Source: Bacteroides fragilis
GTDB taxonomy: Bacteria; Bacillota; Clostridia; Lachnospirales; Lachnospiraceae
Direction: 5' to 3'
DNA length: 64,000 nucleotides
NCBI GenBank assembly: GCA_023664485.1
Contig: JAMPFK010000009.1
Coordinates: 9,628 to 73,627, forward strand
In this document: positions 53,251-61,587 of the stretch, piece after piece
Layout of the letters: each line of letters opens with the position of its first letter
How positions within the stretch are numbered: position 1 is the stretch's first letter
Notes under the pieces: model-generated
Database searches by the model: none
Told to the model about the DNA's origin: nothing
The model's input: only the letters and a program-made list of their open reading frames with translations
Translations under genes and position numbers: made by a program

Positions 53251-53334
53251 AAGAATTGCATTCTTTCAACAGCGGGCTTGCGCTGACGTTTGCAGTGTCC
53301 GCCGCAGATATCGCAGGCTGGGGGCATGATGATA

Positions 53335-54357
53335 ATGATGAGGAAAATAAAAACAGTAATCATTGGAATGGGACGGATGGGAAAATGCAGATATAATGCC
53401 ATGCTCCAACACGGCGGGTATGAAGTTGTAGCTGTGTGTGATACGAACCGTTATAACCTGAAATATGAAAATATGATTCAATATACGGATTGGAAGCAAT
53501 GTATAGAAGAGAACGAAATAGATGCTGTCTTCGTTTGTACATTTAATGCAGCGATACCTGGCATTGTTTGTTATGCTCTTGGTAAGGGATTGGCTGTTTT
53601 TTCAGAAAAGCCGCCCGGACGAAATCTGCAGGATACATTATGTATGAAAGCAGTATATGAGGAAGTAAAAGATCCGATATTAAAATTCGGATTCAATCAT
53701 AGATATCATAATTCCGTAATAGAAGCAAAGGCATTATTAGATTCCGGCGTTCTGGGCGAGATTGTTTGCGCCAGGGGTGTGTATGGAAAGGCGGGCGCTC
53801 CTGCTTTTCAAAATGAGTGGAGAAATCAAAGAGAAGTCTCCGGCGGAGGAATTATGTTGGATCAGGGTATTCATATGCTCGATCTTATGTATTATTTCAT
53901 GGGTAAATTTACAGATATTCAGAGTACAGTGGATCAGCTGGTGTGGAAGGATATGATGACGGAGGATTCTGCATTTTCCATTTTAAGGACGGCGGATGGA
54001 AAGGTTGCGTCGCTTCATTCCTGTGCAATCCAGTGGCGTCATAAATTCAGTCTTGATCTTATTTGCACGGAAGGATTTATCTCGTTAAACGGGCTGCTTA
54101 CTTCCACAATGAGTTACGGCGAAGAAAAGATTACTTATTATCGTAAGGATCTTGAATGCAGGACCGGCGGATTGGGAAAGCCCATTGAACATACAATGTG
54201 TTTTGATTCGGATGAATCCTGGAATTATGAGATAAGGGAGTTTTATGACGCCGTGGTGAGAAGAACTCCGGTAAAAGAGGGAACGATAGAAGATGCGGTG
54301 AATTTGATGGAAATGCTGGAACGAATATACACAAAGGGAGAAAACTATGTTAGATAA
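53335..54357 (+). CDS. Gfo/Idh/MocA family oxidoreductase
   Basis: An NAD(P)-dependent sugar dehydrogenase of about 340 residues. The Rossmann loop VIIGMGRMGKCRYNAML is followed by VVAVCDTN. The catalytic region FSEKPPGRNL corresponds to the usual EKP motif, and GGGIMLDQGIHMLDLM contains the conserved Asp and His. Four ATG codons between 53326 and 53338 could start translation; GGGGG at 53320-53324 favours 53335. It probably oxidises or epimerises a nucleotide sugar for the operon's polymer. It overlaps the next gene by 11 bases. Confidence 0.9.
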   Translation: MMRKIKTVIIGMGRMGKCRYNAMLQHGGYEVVAVCDTNRYNLKYENMIQYTDWKQCIEENEIDAVFVCTFNAAIPGIVCYALGKGLAVFSEKPPGRNLQDTLCMKAVYEEVKDPILKFGFNHRYHNSVIEAKALLDSGVLGEIVCARGVYGKAGAPAFQNEWRNQREVSGGGIMLDQGIHMLDLMYYFMGKFTDIQSTVDQLVWKDMMTEDSAFSILRTADGKVASLHSCAIQWRHKFSLDLICTEGFISLNGLLTSTMSYGEEKITYYRKDLECRTGGLGKPIEHTMCFDSDESWNYEIREFYDAVVRRTPVKEGTIEDAVNLMEMLERIYTKGENYVR

Positions 54358-57300
54358 GAAAAGAACCGCAATAATTTTTACTGCAAATACGCCGCATTTA
54401 GCGCATGCTAATCTAATGATCGATTCTTTGCGAGATAAAGAAAGAGGAAATTTTCAAGGCGATCTATGGGTAATTTCGACGGGGCTGTCAGATCGTGCAA
54501 AGAATTATTGTGACAGCAATGATATTAAGTTTCTGGTTAATAATTTATCCTCTTTAGAACAATGGAGTAATTGGAAAAATATAGCCAAAGCCCAGCCTGA
54601 ATATAAGGAATATAGAAAAACAAAATCAGAAGAGGTAAGTTTGCGAAATGCTTTTGAGGCATATCGTAATAAACGAATGAGCAAGCTTATTATTCTTGAT
54701 TGGATTAAAAAATTTGGCGATAAGTATGATTTTATTGCATTAGGGGATAACGATTTATTCTTTCAAAAGGATATACATATACTTTTTGAAGAAGAATACG
54801 ATAATTCCAGAGAAAAGATCCATTATAGCGAGGAGGAGTATGAGATTCTCCCCGGCTCCTGGTTATGGAATAAAGATTTTCATTATTCAAGATTAGCGGA
54901 CACATCGGAAATGGATTGGGGTAAACATGAAATAAATATAGGATTTATCCTTGGTACGCCTGGTGTTATGAAAAAATTGTTTGAGATGGTAAAACAGGAT
55001 TTTTATAACCTGGATATCGCATTGTTTACACAGTTTAATTGGCATGATCAGGATTTAGTCAGAGTTGTTCGCGCAAGACATTCTGAAATGTTTTATTTGA
55101 TGGAGAAGGGAAAAATTGCTCATCTATGCGCTGGCGGAGATACCAGTGTAGAGGAACGTTATCCGTTAGAGTTCTATTATAAGAAAAATGATACTAAACC
55201 GTATGTTATCCATTTTGCCGATGGTATGTGGAAAAAATATCCTGGTTTGTCCTCCGCTTATAAAGTGGAGCCGGATGTTTTCTATTTTACAAAGGAGATT
55301 GAACAATCTTATAATGTGATTCGTAGAGGAAGTATTGTAAATATATTTGATCAAGCGAATGACTTGTACTATACAGAACAGAATAAGCGGACGAAAAAAC
55401 TGGCGCGCGATCAATGGCTGAAATTAAGGGATAATAAAAAGAAAAAATTTCTGTTCATTGGTTGGCTGCAAACGGGGACTCATAAATCTACGATAGATAA
55501 TCTGCCTGGGGTGTTTTATAATGATGTCATTGACCTGGCGGTATTAAATGGTAATGTTGTGAGCAGAACTTATGATGATATTATCTGCGAAGAATTTCCA
55601 AAGATTATTGCGGAGTTGAGCAGGATTATAAAAGACCAGTATCTGATCAGAACCTATGGGTTCGAAATCCCGAATGTACCTCAATGGCTGTTTGAGGATA
55701 CTATTGTATCGGCTATGGCAGAGTATAACTGTACAAGAAAAACAGCGTTGGCATTGGCTAATATTTGTTATTATTATTTTACGGATGCGCTTTCCTTTTA
55801 TTATCCGGATGTTGTTCTTTTGTGGGGGTTCCTGAGTCCGTGGGGAAAATTGATCAATAATCTTTGTAAGTGGAAAGGTATCCCCATTACATCATTAGAA
55901 TGGGGAATCTTACCAGGAACGGTATCTTTTGATTTCTGCGGTCATATGGGGGATAGCTGGGTTACCAGGAATGCTGATTTTTTCAATTCTTTAGAAGTAT
56001 CCGAAAAGGATCTGTCAGAAGCAAGGGAATATCTTAGTGAAGCTGCAAATCCAGATCTATCAAGAAATCTTCCACAGACAATGGATGAATCTGTTATTCG
56101 GAAGATTTTGGCTATGAAAGCGGAAGGCATCCGGATTTTGCTCTATATGGAAAGCAATAGCGCCCATTCAGGAAACACATACAGCAATCCGGAAAGGGCT
56201 AAATATCATTCACCGTTATTTGTGGATGATTGTGATGCATATGAATATGTTAATCAAGTATGCAAAAGGCATCCGGATTGGCACATTTTATATAAACCGC
56301 ATCCTGTTTCCATTTCAAGAGGATTAAAAACAGTTATTGATAATGAAACCACCACAGTCATCTTTAAAGGCGGCCTGAATGAAGCGCTGGCATTAGCCGA
56401 TATGTCGATTACTATACTGTCACAAAGCGCATACGTTTCTATGTTGGAAAAAGTTCCGACTTTGGTGTTGGGGACTATTCAGTTAAATGGGTCCGGAGCG
56501 GTTTATGTGGCTAAAAACAAAGGAGATATAGAAGAAATATGTATTACGGCTTTGAAGGAAGGTATTACGAAAACTCAAAACGAACTATTCGAACAGCATG
56601 TGGCCAGGGCATTAAAGTATTATGTATTCAAGGCCAATAACAATCTTAAATGCAGGGATTCATATGAATTAATAGAGTCTGTATGTAAAATCATTGCAGG
56701 TGACGCCGCCGATTTTTACAGATATGAAATGGAATCCTATAAACAGCAATTGTTGCTTCAGAAAAAAGGTAATATGAATTCTCCGTTGGTTTCTATCGTC
56801 ATGCCAGTGTATAATGCAGAAGATTATCTTGCTTCTTGTCTGGATTCGATTTGTAATCAGACTTATATAAATTGGGAATTAATCTGCGTAAATAATGGTT
56901 CAACAGATAATACGGAAGAAATCCTTCAGTATTATAAACAGAAAGACGAAAGAATCTTTATTCATGCTCAGAAGGAACCAAATCAAAGAATTGCCAGGAA
57001 CTGGGGATTTGATAAAGCAAAGGGGAAATATTTGTATTTAATTGATTCAGATGATTATCTCGATTTAAATGCTTTGGAGATGTTGGTGTCTGTAGCGGAA
57101 GAAAAACAGGCAGACTTGTTATATTTCTTTTTTCGAGAGGTGAGAACAGATACCAATCCGGTAAGACCAAGACCACGCTATTATAATTACCTGCGATTTT
57201 TCCCAAGTGAAAGGGTATTTAAACTGGATAGATCAATGTATAAATTTTTTATTCAGTACCCGTTCCCGTGGGCAAAACTGATGCGGCGGGATTTTGTGAT

Positions 57301-57928
57301 GGAAAATAATTTATATTTTGATTTGGACTGTGGTAATTTCGATGATAATCCGCATAATTTGAGAACGTTATTATCCGCTCAAAATCCATATGTGATTAAT
57401 GAAAAGTTCTATAATTTCAGAATACATACAAAATCTATGACGCAAAGTAAGAATTCCAGAATATTGAGTATGGTTGATGCAGTTCGAATTATGAATGATA
57501 TTTACAACGAGAAGAACTGTAATGAGGAATTTCAAAAATGGTATGTCCCCTATAAGGTTCATTTGATTTCCTGGGCATGGGTCTTATTGCCAGACGAATT
57601 AAGAAAAGAATATTATAGATTAGCGAAGAATTTATTTACTGTTTCAGATGAAGAATATTTTTTTGATGAGACGGTTTGGTCTTATTATGAAATACCCTCT
57701 GTTCAACAGGTGAATTTTGTAAGAAGCATACTTCATGATGAGGAGTTTGAAAAAAAATTTATTGATTGTGACTCAATAGAAATAATTACGGAAGATATCG
57801 TTAGAAAAGAACCATGGGAACAAATAAGCAAGCCGCATCTTTGGGCAATCAAAGTTTGTGAGAAATTACACATTATAAAATTTGCAATTTCTCTGAAACA
57901 CTTTTTTATAAAAGGTAATAGGATGTAA
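54347..57928 (+). CDS. Three-domain glycosyltransferase / capsule synthesis protein
   Basis: A 1193-residue cytoplasmic protein. Residues 1-330 look like a GT-A-type fold with an acidic metal site (FIALGDNDLFFQKD). Residues about 350-800 resemble capsule-synthesis (GT-B, Kdo/polysaccharide) enzymes, with HILYKPHPVSISRG and ADMSITILSQSAYVSMLEK. From about 805 a family 2 transferase starts: SPLVSIVMPVYNAEDY, VNNGSTDNTEEIL and LYLIDSDDYLDL, with a helical tail to the end. The middle domain is paralogous to the protein at 58131. Such fusions build a repeat unit without releasing intermediates. Base composition is AT-rich compared with the genes around 47-49 kb. Confidence 0.88.
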   Translation: MLDKKRTAIIFTANTPHLAHANLMIDSLRDKERGNFQGDLWVISTGLSDRAKNYCDSNDIKFLVNNLSSLEQWSNWKNIAKAQPEYKEYRKTKSEEVSLRNAFEAYRNKRMSKLIILDWIKKFGDKYDFIALGDNDLFFQKDIHILFEEEYDNSREKIHYSEEEYEILPGSWLWNKDFHYSRLADTSEMDWGKHEINIGFILGTPGVMKKLFEMVKQDFYNLDIALFTQFNWHDQDLVRVVRARHSEMFYLMEKGKIAHLCAGGDTSVEERYPLEFYYKKNDTKPYVIHFADGMWKKYPGLSSAYKVEPDVFYFTKEIEQSYNVIRRGSIVNIFDQANDLYYTEQNKRTKKLARDQWLKLRDNKKKKFLFIGWLQTGTHKSTIDNLPGVFYNDVIDLAVLNGNVVSRTYDDIICEEFPKIIAELSRIIKDQYLIRTYGFEIPNVPQWLFEDTIVSAMAEYNCTRKTALALANICYYYFTDALSFYYPDVVLLWGFLSPWGKLINNLCKWKGIPITSLEWGILPGTVSFDFCGHMGDSWVTRNADFFNSLEVSEKDLSEAREYLSEAANPDLSRNLPQTMDESVIRKILAMKAEGIRILLYMESNSAHSGNTYSNPERAKYHSPLFVDDCDAYEYVNQVCKRHPDWHILYKPHPVSISRGLKTVIDNETTTVIFKGGLNEALALADMSITILSQSAYVSMLEKVPTLVLGTIQLNGSGAVYVAKNKGDIEEICITALKEGITKTQNELFEQHVARALKYYVFKANNNLKCRDSYELIESVCKIIAGDAADFYRYEMESYKQQLLLQKKGNMNSPLVSIVMPVYNAEDYLASCLDSICNQTYINWELICVNNGSTDNTEEILQYYKQKDERIFIHAQKEPNQRIARNWGFDKAKGKYLYLIDSDDYLDLNALEMLVSVAEEKQADLLYFFFREVRTDTNPVRPRPRYYNYLRFFPSERVFKLDRSMYKFFIQYPFPWAKLMRRDFVMENNLYFDLDCGNFDDNPHNLRTLLSAQNPYVINEKFYNFRIHTKSMTQSKNSRILSMVDAVRIMNDIYNEKNCNEEFQKWYVPYKVHLISWAWVLLPDELRKEYYRLAKNLFTVSDEEYFFDETVWSYYEIPSVQQVNFVRSILHDEEFEKKFIDCDSIEIITEDIVRKEPWEQISKPHLWAIKVCEKLHIIKFAISLKHFFIKGNRM

Positions 57929-58130
57929 TTATGGAACAGGTGATTGTCTTTTATATAAAAGAAAATTGATTTAGGTTCTTTCTTATTAAGAAACAGGAGC
58001 AGGCAAAGCTGCATTTTGGGAATAAACATTTCAATAGATATCATAATGAATTTGTTGAAAGGCGGCGAGTACAATATATATTACGGAACAGGAAAAGCAA
58101 GAATATCTGGCATATCACGGCTCATCTGAT
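57929..58130 (+). pseudogene. Degraded 5' part of the next capsule gene
   Basis: MEQVIVFYIKEN (ATG 57931) ends in a stop at 57967. Another frame reads MNLLKGGEYNIY from 58046. The main frame is open from 58059 and reads ITEQEKQEYLAYHGSSD directly into the gene at 58131, but without a start codon. The frames cross in an AT run (58073-58082). This looks like one gene front broken by small changes. Confidence 0.5.
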
Positions 58131-59429
58131 GTGATTAATAATCTGAAAAACGGAGTGGAAGCTTTAACTAATGATGAAAGATTAAAGGGACATGCAAATT
58201 GTACGCTTATTTGCGGTGCGATGATGGGATTTGACAAAGGACTTTCGCGTTTTTTAAATAAGATGTATGAGTATGACAAAACTCTTTTTTTCCTCTCTGA
58301 GGTCACCGCTGAGAAACGTAGATATACAGATGAAGTGTGCGACATTCCGCATATCTGCACACCTCATCTTCTCGCTAAGGAAATGATTGTATACGGGATA
58401 GAGATACCGATTAGTAAGGAGGCGGACCGGCTGATCAATCAGAAAAAATATCTTCAGGAAGCGGAAAGAAATATGCAGCTGCGCCACATTAATCTGGGAG
58501 ATGGCTATGCAAGAATGTGGGTTTACTACGCATATCACTATTTCATGAAGCTTCTGGATATTTTGCTGCCAAAGAAAGTGATCTTATGGAATGAGTTTTA
58601 TGCGTTTCATAGTATTTTACGCGGAATTTGTCAGGAGAAATTTATTCGTCTAAGGTATATGGAATTTGGCTGTATTCCGGGCACTATCTGCATGGAAAAG
58701 AAGGGGCAGCAGGGAGAGAGCCTGACAGCAAGGCGGTGGTTACAGTTCTATTTAAAACAGGTAACGGCAGAAGAGATAAAAGAGGCCGAAAAGGTTTTAT
58801 CTTATTTGTATGAGACAGGATTAAACAGAAATGTACAGCCGCAAAGAAAGATGAAGAATATTTTATTATTGCATTATTCATCAAACAGAAAGACAATTCT
58901 ATATCTTGGGCAGAATGATTACGAGTCTGGCTTGCAGCCATATACAAGAACATCGCGGCGGTATCATTCTCCCAGATTTAAAACATCTATAGATGCGCTG
59001 GAGTATTTGAACCTGTTATGTATAAAAAATAACTATAATCTGATATTTAAGCCTCATCCTATCATGGTTTCACTGGGGCAAAATATTTTGGATGAATCTG
59101 AAAATTACGATTTTGTGAATGAAGTCGATATTAATTCTGTTATTGATTTTTCTGATTTGATTGTCACAATCTTATCGCAAGGCGCGTATATTGGATTGAT
59201 CAGAAAAAAGCCTGTATTGATGCTGGGATATACGCAATTAAAGGGAAAAAAATGTACTTATGAAGCATTTAAAAAAGCGGATATCGAATTTCAGATAAAA
59301 AGAGCTCTTTCCAATGGATTTACAGATTACCAGTATATGCAATTTAAGAAGCATACAGCACAACTGCTTAAATATTATTTATATGATGACGGTAATGATA
59401 GAATTCGCAGATATGGAAAAATCCTGTAG
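58131..59429 (+). CDS. Capsule-synthesis-type glycosyltransferase, N-terminus probably damaged
   Basis: A 432-residue protein similar to the middle domain of the preceding three-domain enzyme. Shared stretches are YHSPRFKTSIDALEYLN, NLIFKPHPIMVSLG and DLIVTILSQGAYIGLIRKKP. Translation is possible from GTG 58131, but no ribosome site precedes it, and convincing protein sequence continues upstream in the same frame to 58059. The true start has probably been lost by a frame change in the AT repeat at 58073-58082, so this may be a pseudogene. It is the last gene of the polysaccharide operon. Confidence 0.7.
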   Translation: MINNLKNGVEALTNDERLKGHANCTLICGAMMGFDKGLSRFLNKMYEYDKTLFFLSEVTAEKRRYTDEVCDIPHICTPHLLAKEMIVYGIEIPISKEADRLINQKKYLQEAERNMQLRHINLGDGYARMWVYYAYHYFMKLLDILLPKKVILWNEFYAFHSILRGICQEKFIRLRYMEFGCIPGTICMEKKGQQGESLTARRWLQFYLKQVTAEEIKEAEKVLSYLYETGLNRNVQPQRKMKNILLLHYSSNRKTILYLGQNDYESGLQPYTRTSRRYHSPRFKTSIDALEYLNLLCIKNNYNLIFKPHPIMVSLGQNILDESENYDFVNEVDINSVIDFSDLIVTILSQGAYIGLIRKKPVLMLGYTQLKGKKCTYEAFKKADIEFQIKRALSNGFTDYQYMQFKKHTAQLLKYYLYDDGNDRIRRYGKIL

Positions 59430-59449
59430 GGAAGTTCGGGTTTGTTAAG

Positions 59450-59872
59450 TTAAATGTGTAAGTTTTTGATTTTTTCTTTGGAGGGGCCTGTATGATGAAT
59501 CCCCTCCAATGTTATGCAAACTTTTGTATAAGTTTTGATCCGTGCGTTCAAATAATCATGGCAGGTCTGTGCTAAATACAGCAATGCCCGTATTATGATA
59601 TTTAATGTCCAAACGGACTGCACTTCAACAGGGATAAAAATTTTTTCTCCCAAACTGAACCCCAAATCATGATAAAGGTTGTCTGTCAAAACATTCCTGA
59701 TTGTTATGTCCGTCAACCCGTCCTCTGTCGCTGTCACGTCCTCTGGGTGAAGTGCCCTGTATAGCTGTAACAGATATTTTTTCATCTTGAACAAATCAGA
59801 AAATACGCTATTCTTAATGGTATATCTGGCAATGTTTTCTTCCGCTTCTGTTTGTTTCGTATCGTCCTGCAC
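59450..59872 (-). CDS. Short Rpn/PD-(D/E)XK nuclease-like protein
   Basis: A 140-residue relative of the Rpn-like protein at 60182. NSVFSDLFKMKKYLLQLYRA corresponds to DTVFRMLFNEKENLLSLYNA there, and IFIPVEVQSVWTLNI supplies the E-x-Q active-site pair. The length is about half that of full proteins and the end (GPSKEKIKNLHI) looks foreign, so it is probably truncated. A 9-base hairpin with a long loop (59478-59509) lies at the break. The start is GTG with AAGGAG eight bases upstream. Confidence 0.7.
   Translation of the reverse strand: MQDDTKQTEAEENIARYTIKNSVFSDLFKMKKYLLQLYRALHPEDVTATEDGLTDITIRNVLTDNLYHDLGFSLGEKIFIPVEVQSVWTLNIIIRALLYLAQTCHDYLNARIKTYTKVCITLEGIHHTGPSKEKIKNLHI
59478..59509. repeat. 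Inverted repeat at the truncated end of the Rpn-like gene
   Basis: TTGGAGGGG (59478-59486) and CCCCTCCAA (59501-59509) are perfect complements. No T run follows on either strand. It coincides with the point where the protein sequence stops resembling its family. Confidence 0.5.
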
Positions 59873-60181
59873 CTTATCATCTCCTTAGGAACAGGACGGA
59901 AGATAGGATACAGGTTTCTCCTGCCTTTATCAAAGATAACGGCTTTAGCCGTTTTCTTTTATGATACAAAAGATTGCTCTCATTTACAATAAATTTTGTT
60001 GTAATTGCGGCAATGGTTAGTCAGGCAAATTCTTTAGCTTAGAACCGCTGATGGGGCAAACGAAAAAATGCCCGAAGAATCAAACATTTTAAGCACTTCC
60101 CTTAATCATGCGGATTGCTATTTCTTTTGCATGCCCGGAACAGATATGACGAATGGAATACCACCCGGATCAAACTGAACG
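59873..60181. other. Intergenic region between two Rpn-like genes
   Basis: No gene is supported. AACGGCT (59938-59944) pairs with AGCCGTT (59947-59953), followed by TTCTTTT on the plus strand, a possible late terminator for rightward transcripts of the polysaccharide operon. The rest shows no clear signal. Confidence 0.4.
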
Positions 60182-61141
60182 TCACAGCCGATTCTCCCAA
60201 TATAACCGCTCCCGATATTCTGCATCGGCCATCATTCTGCTTATGTCCTCATTCCTTCCGGCATTCGTAAGAATTCGCATCAGTTCTAAAAGGCGCATTT
60301 CTCCCTCTTTGAGTCCGGATTCACGCCCGTCATGCTTCCCTTTTCGATAGGCCGCTTCCCGTTCCCTGTTTAAGTGTTTTTCCTCATCATACTCAAAGAT
60401 ACTCACTGCTATCGCCTCCGCCCGGTTCCTGGTCAGGAAGTCCGCCAGGATATCATGCCTGATACAATAGTCCACTGCATTCTCTACTGCTTCCGCAAAT
60501 GGCATTTCTTCGGCAAACTGTCTTACCTGATTGACATATTGCGCATATTCCGCCAATAAACGGCATGCATCCATCAGTTCCTGATTATATCCCCAGTTGA
60601 TATTATAGACTGTTACCGACAGCTCCAGTTCCGGCTGTTCCTGTTTTTGCCCAAAAGCCTCCGATAATCGCAGGATCTGCCGTGTCGGCTGGAAATCAGT
60701 ACCGTTATAAAAAACAATAAATTTTGGAGATGGCAGTCTGATCAATTCCGAACCATACAGATTTTCCTCTGTTATCAGTCCCTGCAATATATTAGTGACA
60801 TAGATCAGATCGCGCAGGGGCATGTTGGGATTCACTGTCGATTGGTGCTCATAGATCATCAGTTCAAAACCGAAGATAAATGAAACATCATTTTTGTAAT
60901 TTGTGTAAACCGCATTTTCCAAAGTAGTAATTTCCAAATCGTCCGCTTCCGTATAAGAAGACCGATTGACCGCATTATAAAGGCTTAAAAGATTTTCTTT
61001 CTCATTGAACAGCATACGGAATACGGTATCCTTATAGCGCCGTTGTGCATTGGGGGTTCTTTTATCTGTTATTCTGTCTGCAGCTATTCTCTTTTTGACA
61101 GTCTTTGCCGTTTTTCCTGCTGTATGCCTTTTTTTATTCAT
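60182..61141 (-). CDS. Rpn family recombination-promoting nuclease / putative transposase
   Basis: A 319-residue protein of the PD-(D/E)XK Rpn family. Landmarks are RRYKDTVFRMLFNEKENLLS, the catalytic NDVSFIFGFELMIYEHQSTVN in two parts (Asp, then E-x-Q), MPLRDLIYVTNIL and the FIVFYNGTD strand. The C-terminus is the usual charged coiled region (YRKGKHDGRESGLKEGEM). ATG 61141 follows GGAGGACATCAA; the in-frame ATG at 61318 is rejected because its extension looks non-coding. Members promote RecA-independent recombination in E. coli; a role here is unknown. Confidence 0.87.
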   Translation of the reverse strand: MNKKRHTAGKTAKTVKKRIAADRITDKRTPNAQRRYKDTVFRMLFNEKENLLSLYNAVNRSSYTEADDLEITTLENAVYTNYKNDVSFIFGFELMIYEHQSTVNPNMPLRDLIYVTNILQGLITEENLYGSELIRLPSPKFIVFYNGTDFQPTRQILRLSEAFGQKQEQPELELSVTVYNINWGYNQELMDACRLLAEYAQYVNQVRQFAEEMPFAEAVENAVDYCIRHDILADFLTRNRAEAIAVSIFEYDEEKHLNREREAAYRKGKHDGRESGLKEGEMRLLELMRILTNAGRNEDISRMMADAEYRERLYWENRL

Positions 61142-61587
61142 TTGATGTCCTCCCATTGATACAGGAGAACTTCTTTCAGAATCCCCTGCTTTTATAAAAT
61201 TGAAATGTGGATGAAAGCATGGATTTTCTGAAAATAAATTTAGAATAAAAGATAGTTTATGTGTTTTGTAGAAAAATATGCTTTCCCGTATTGTAGCATG
61301 GAGGACGCCAAAATTCAATGGAAAATAAAAAGAATTTTACCATTGGCCGAAAATTTTTATTTGCCATTTCCGCTATTCCGTGCTAACATAAAGGTGAATC
61401 GTATTTTTCTTTTCTATCACGGTCGTAAAAGATCGTGGCTGTCAGATAACGATTGGCAGTTTCCCTGGCGGATTCGAGTCCGCTGTCATACGAAATATTC
61501 ATTCGCAATTCAAAGAAATTCATGCTTTAACAGTATTTTTTATAGGGCAGGAGTTTCTAAAGAAAAGCGGGCTCCTGTGAAAGCTGT
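61142..61587. other. Intergenic region between divergent Rpn and HAD genes
   Basis: An AT-rich stretch carrying presumably both promoters; none could be fixed with confidence. A short palindrome, GCGGA-TTCGAG-TCCGC (61468-61483), resembles a tRNA T-arm but no tRNA surrounds it. No gene is supported. Confidence 0.55.

Noticed and set aside
53247..53267. Terminator between methyltransferase-like and Gfo/Idh genes
   Set aside because: TGAAAGAAT pairs with ATTCTTTCA but no T run follows, and the genes on both sides clearly belong to one operon.
60182..61318. Longer start of the Rpn-like gene at 61318
   Set aside because: The extra 59 residues look like translated intergenic DNA, while GGAGG stands before ATG 61141.
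61468..61483. tRNA T-arm-like GCGGATTCGAGTCCGC
   Set aside because: Positions 53/61 would be an A-C mismatch, and no acceptor, D or anticodon arms can be formed around it.
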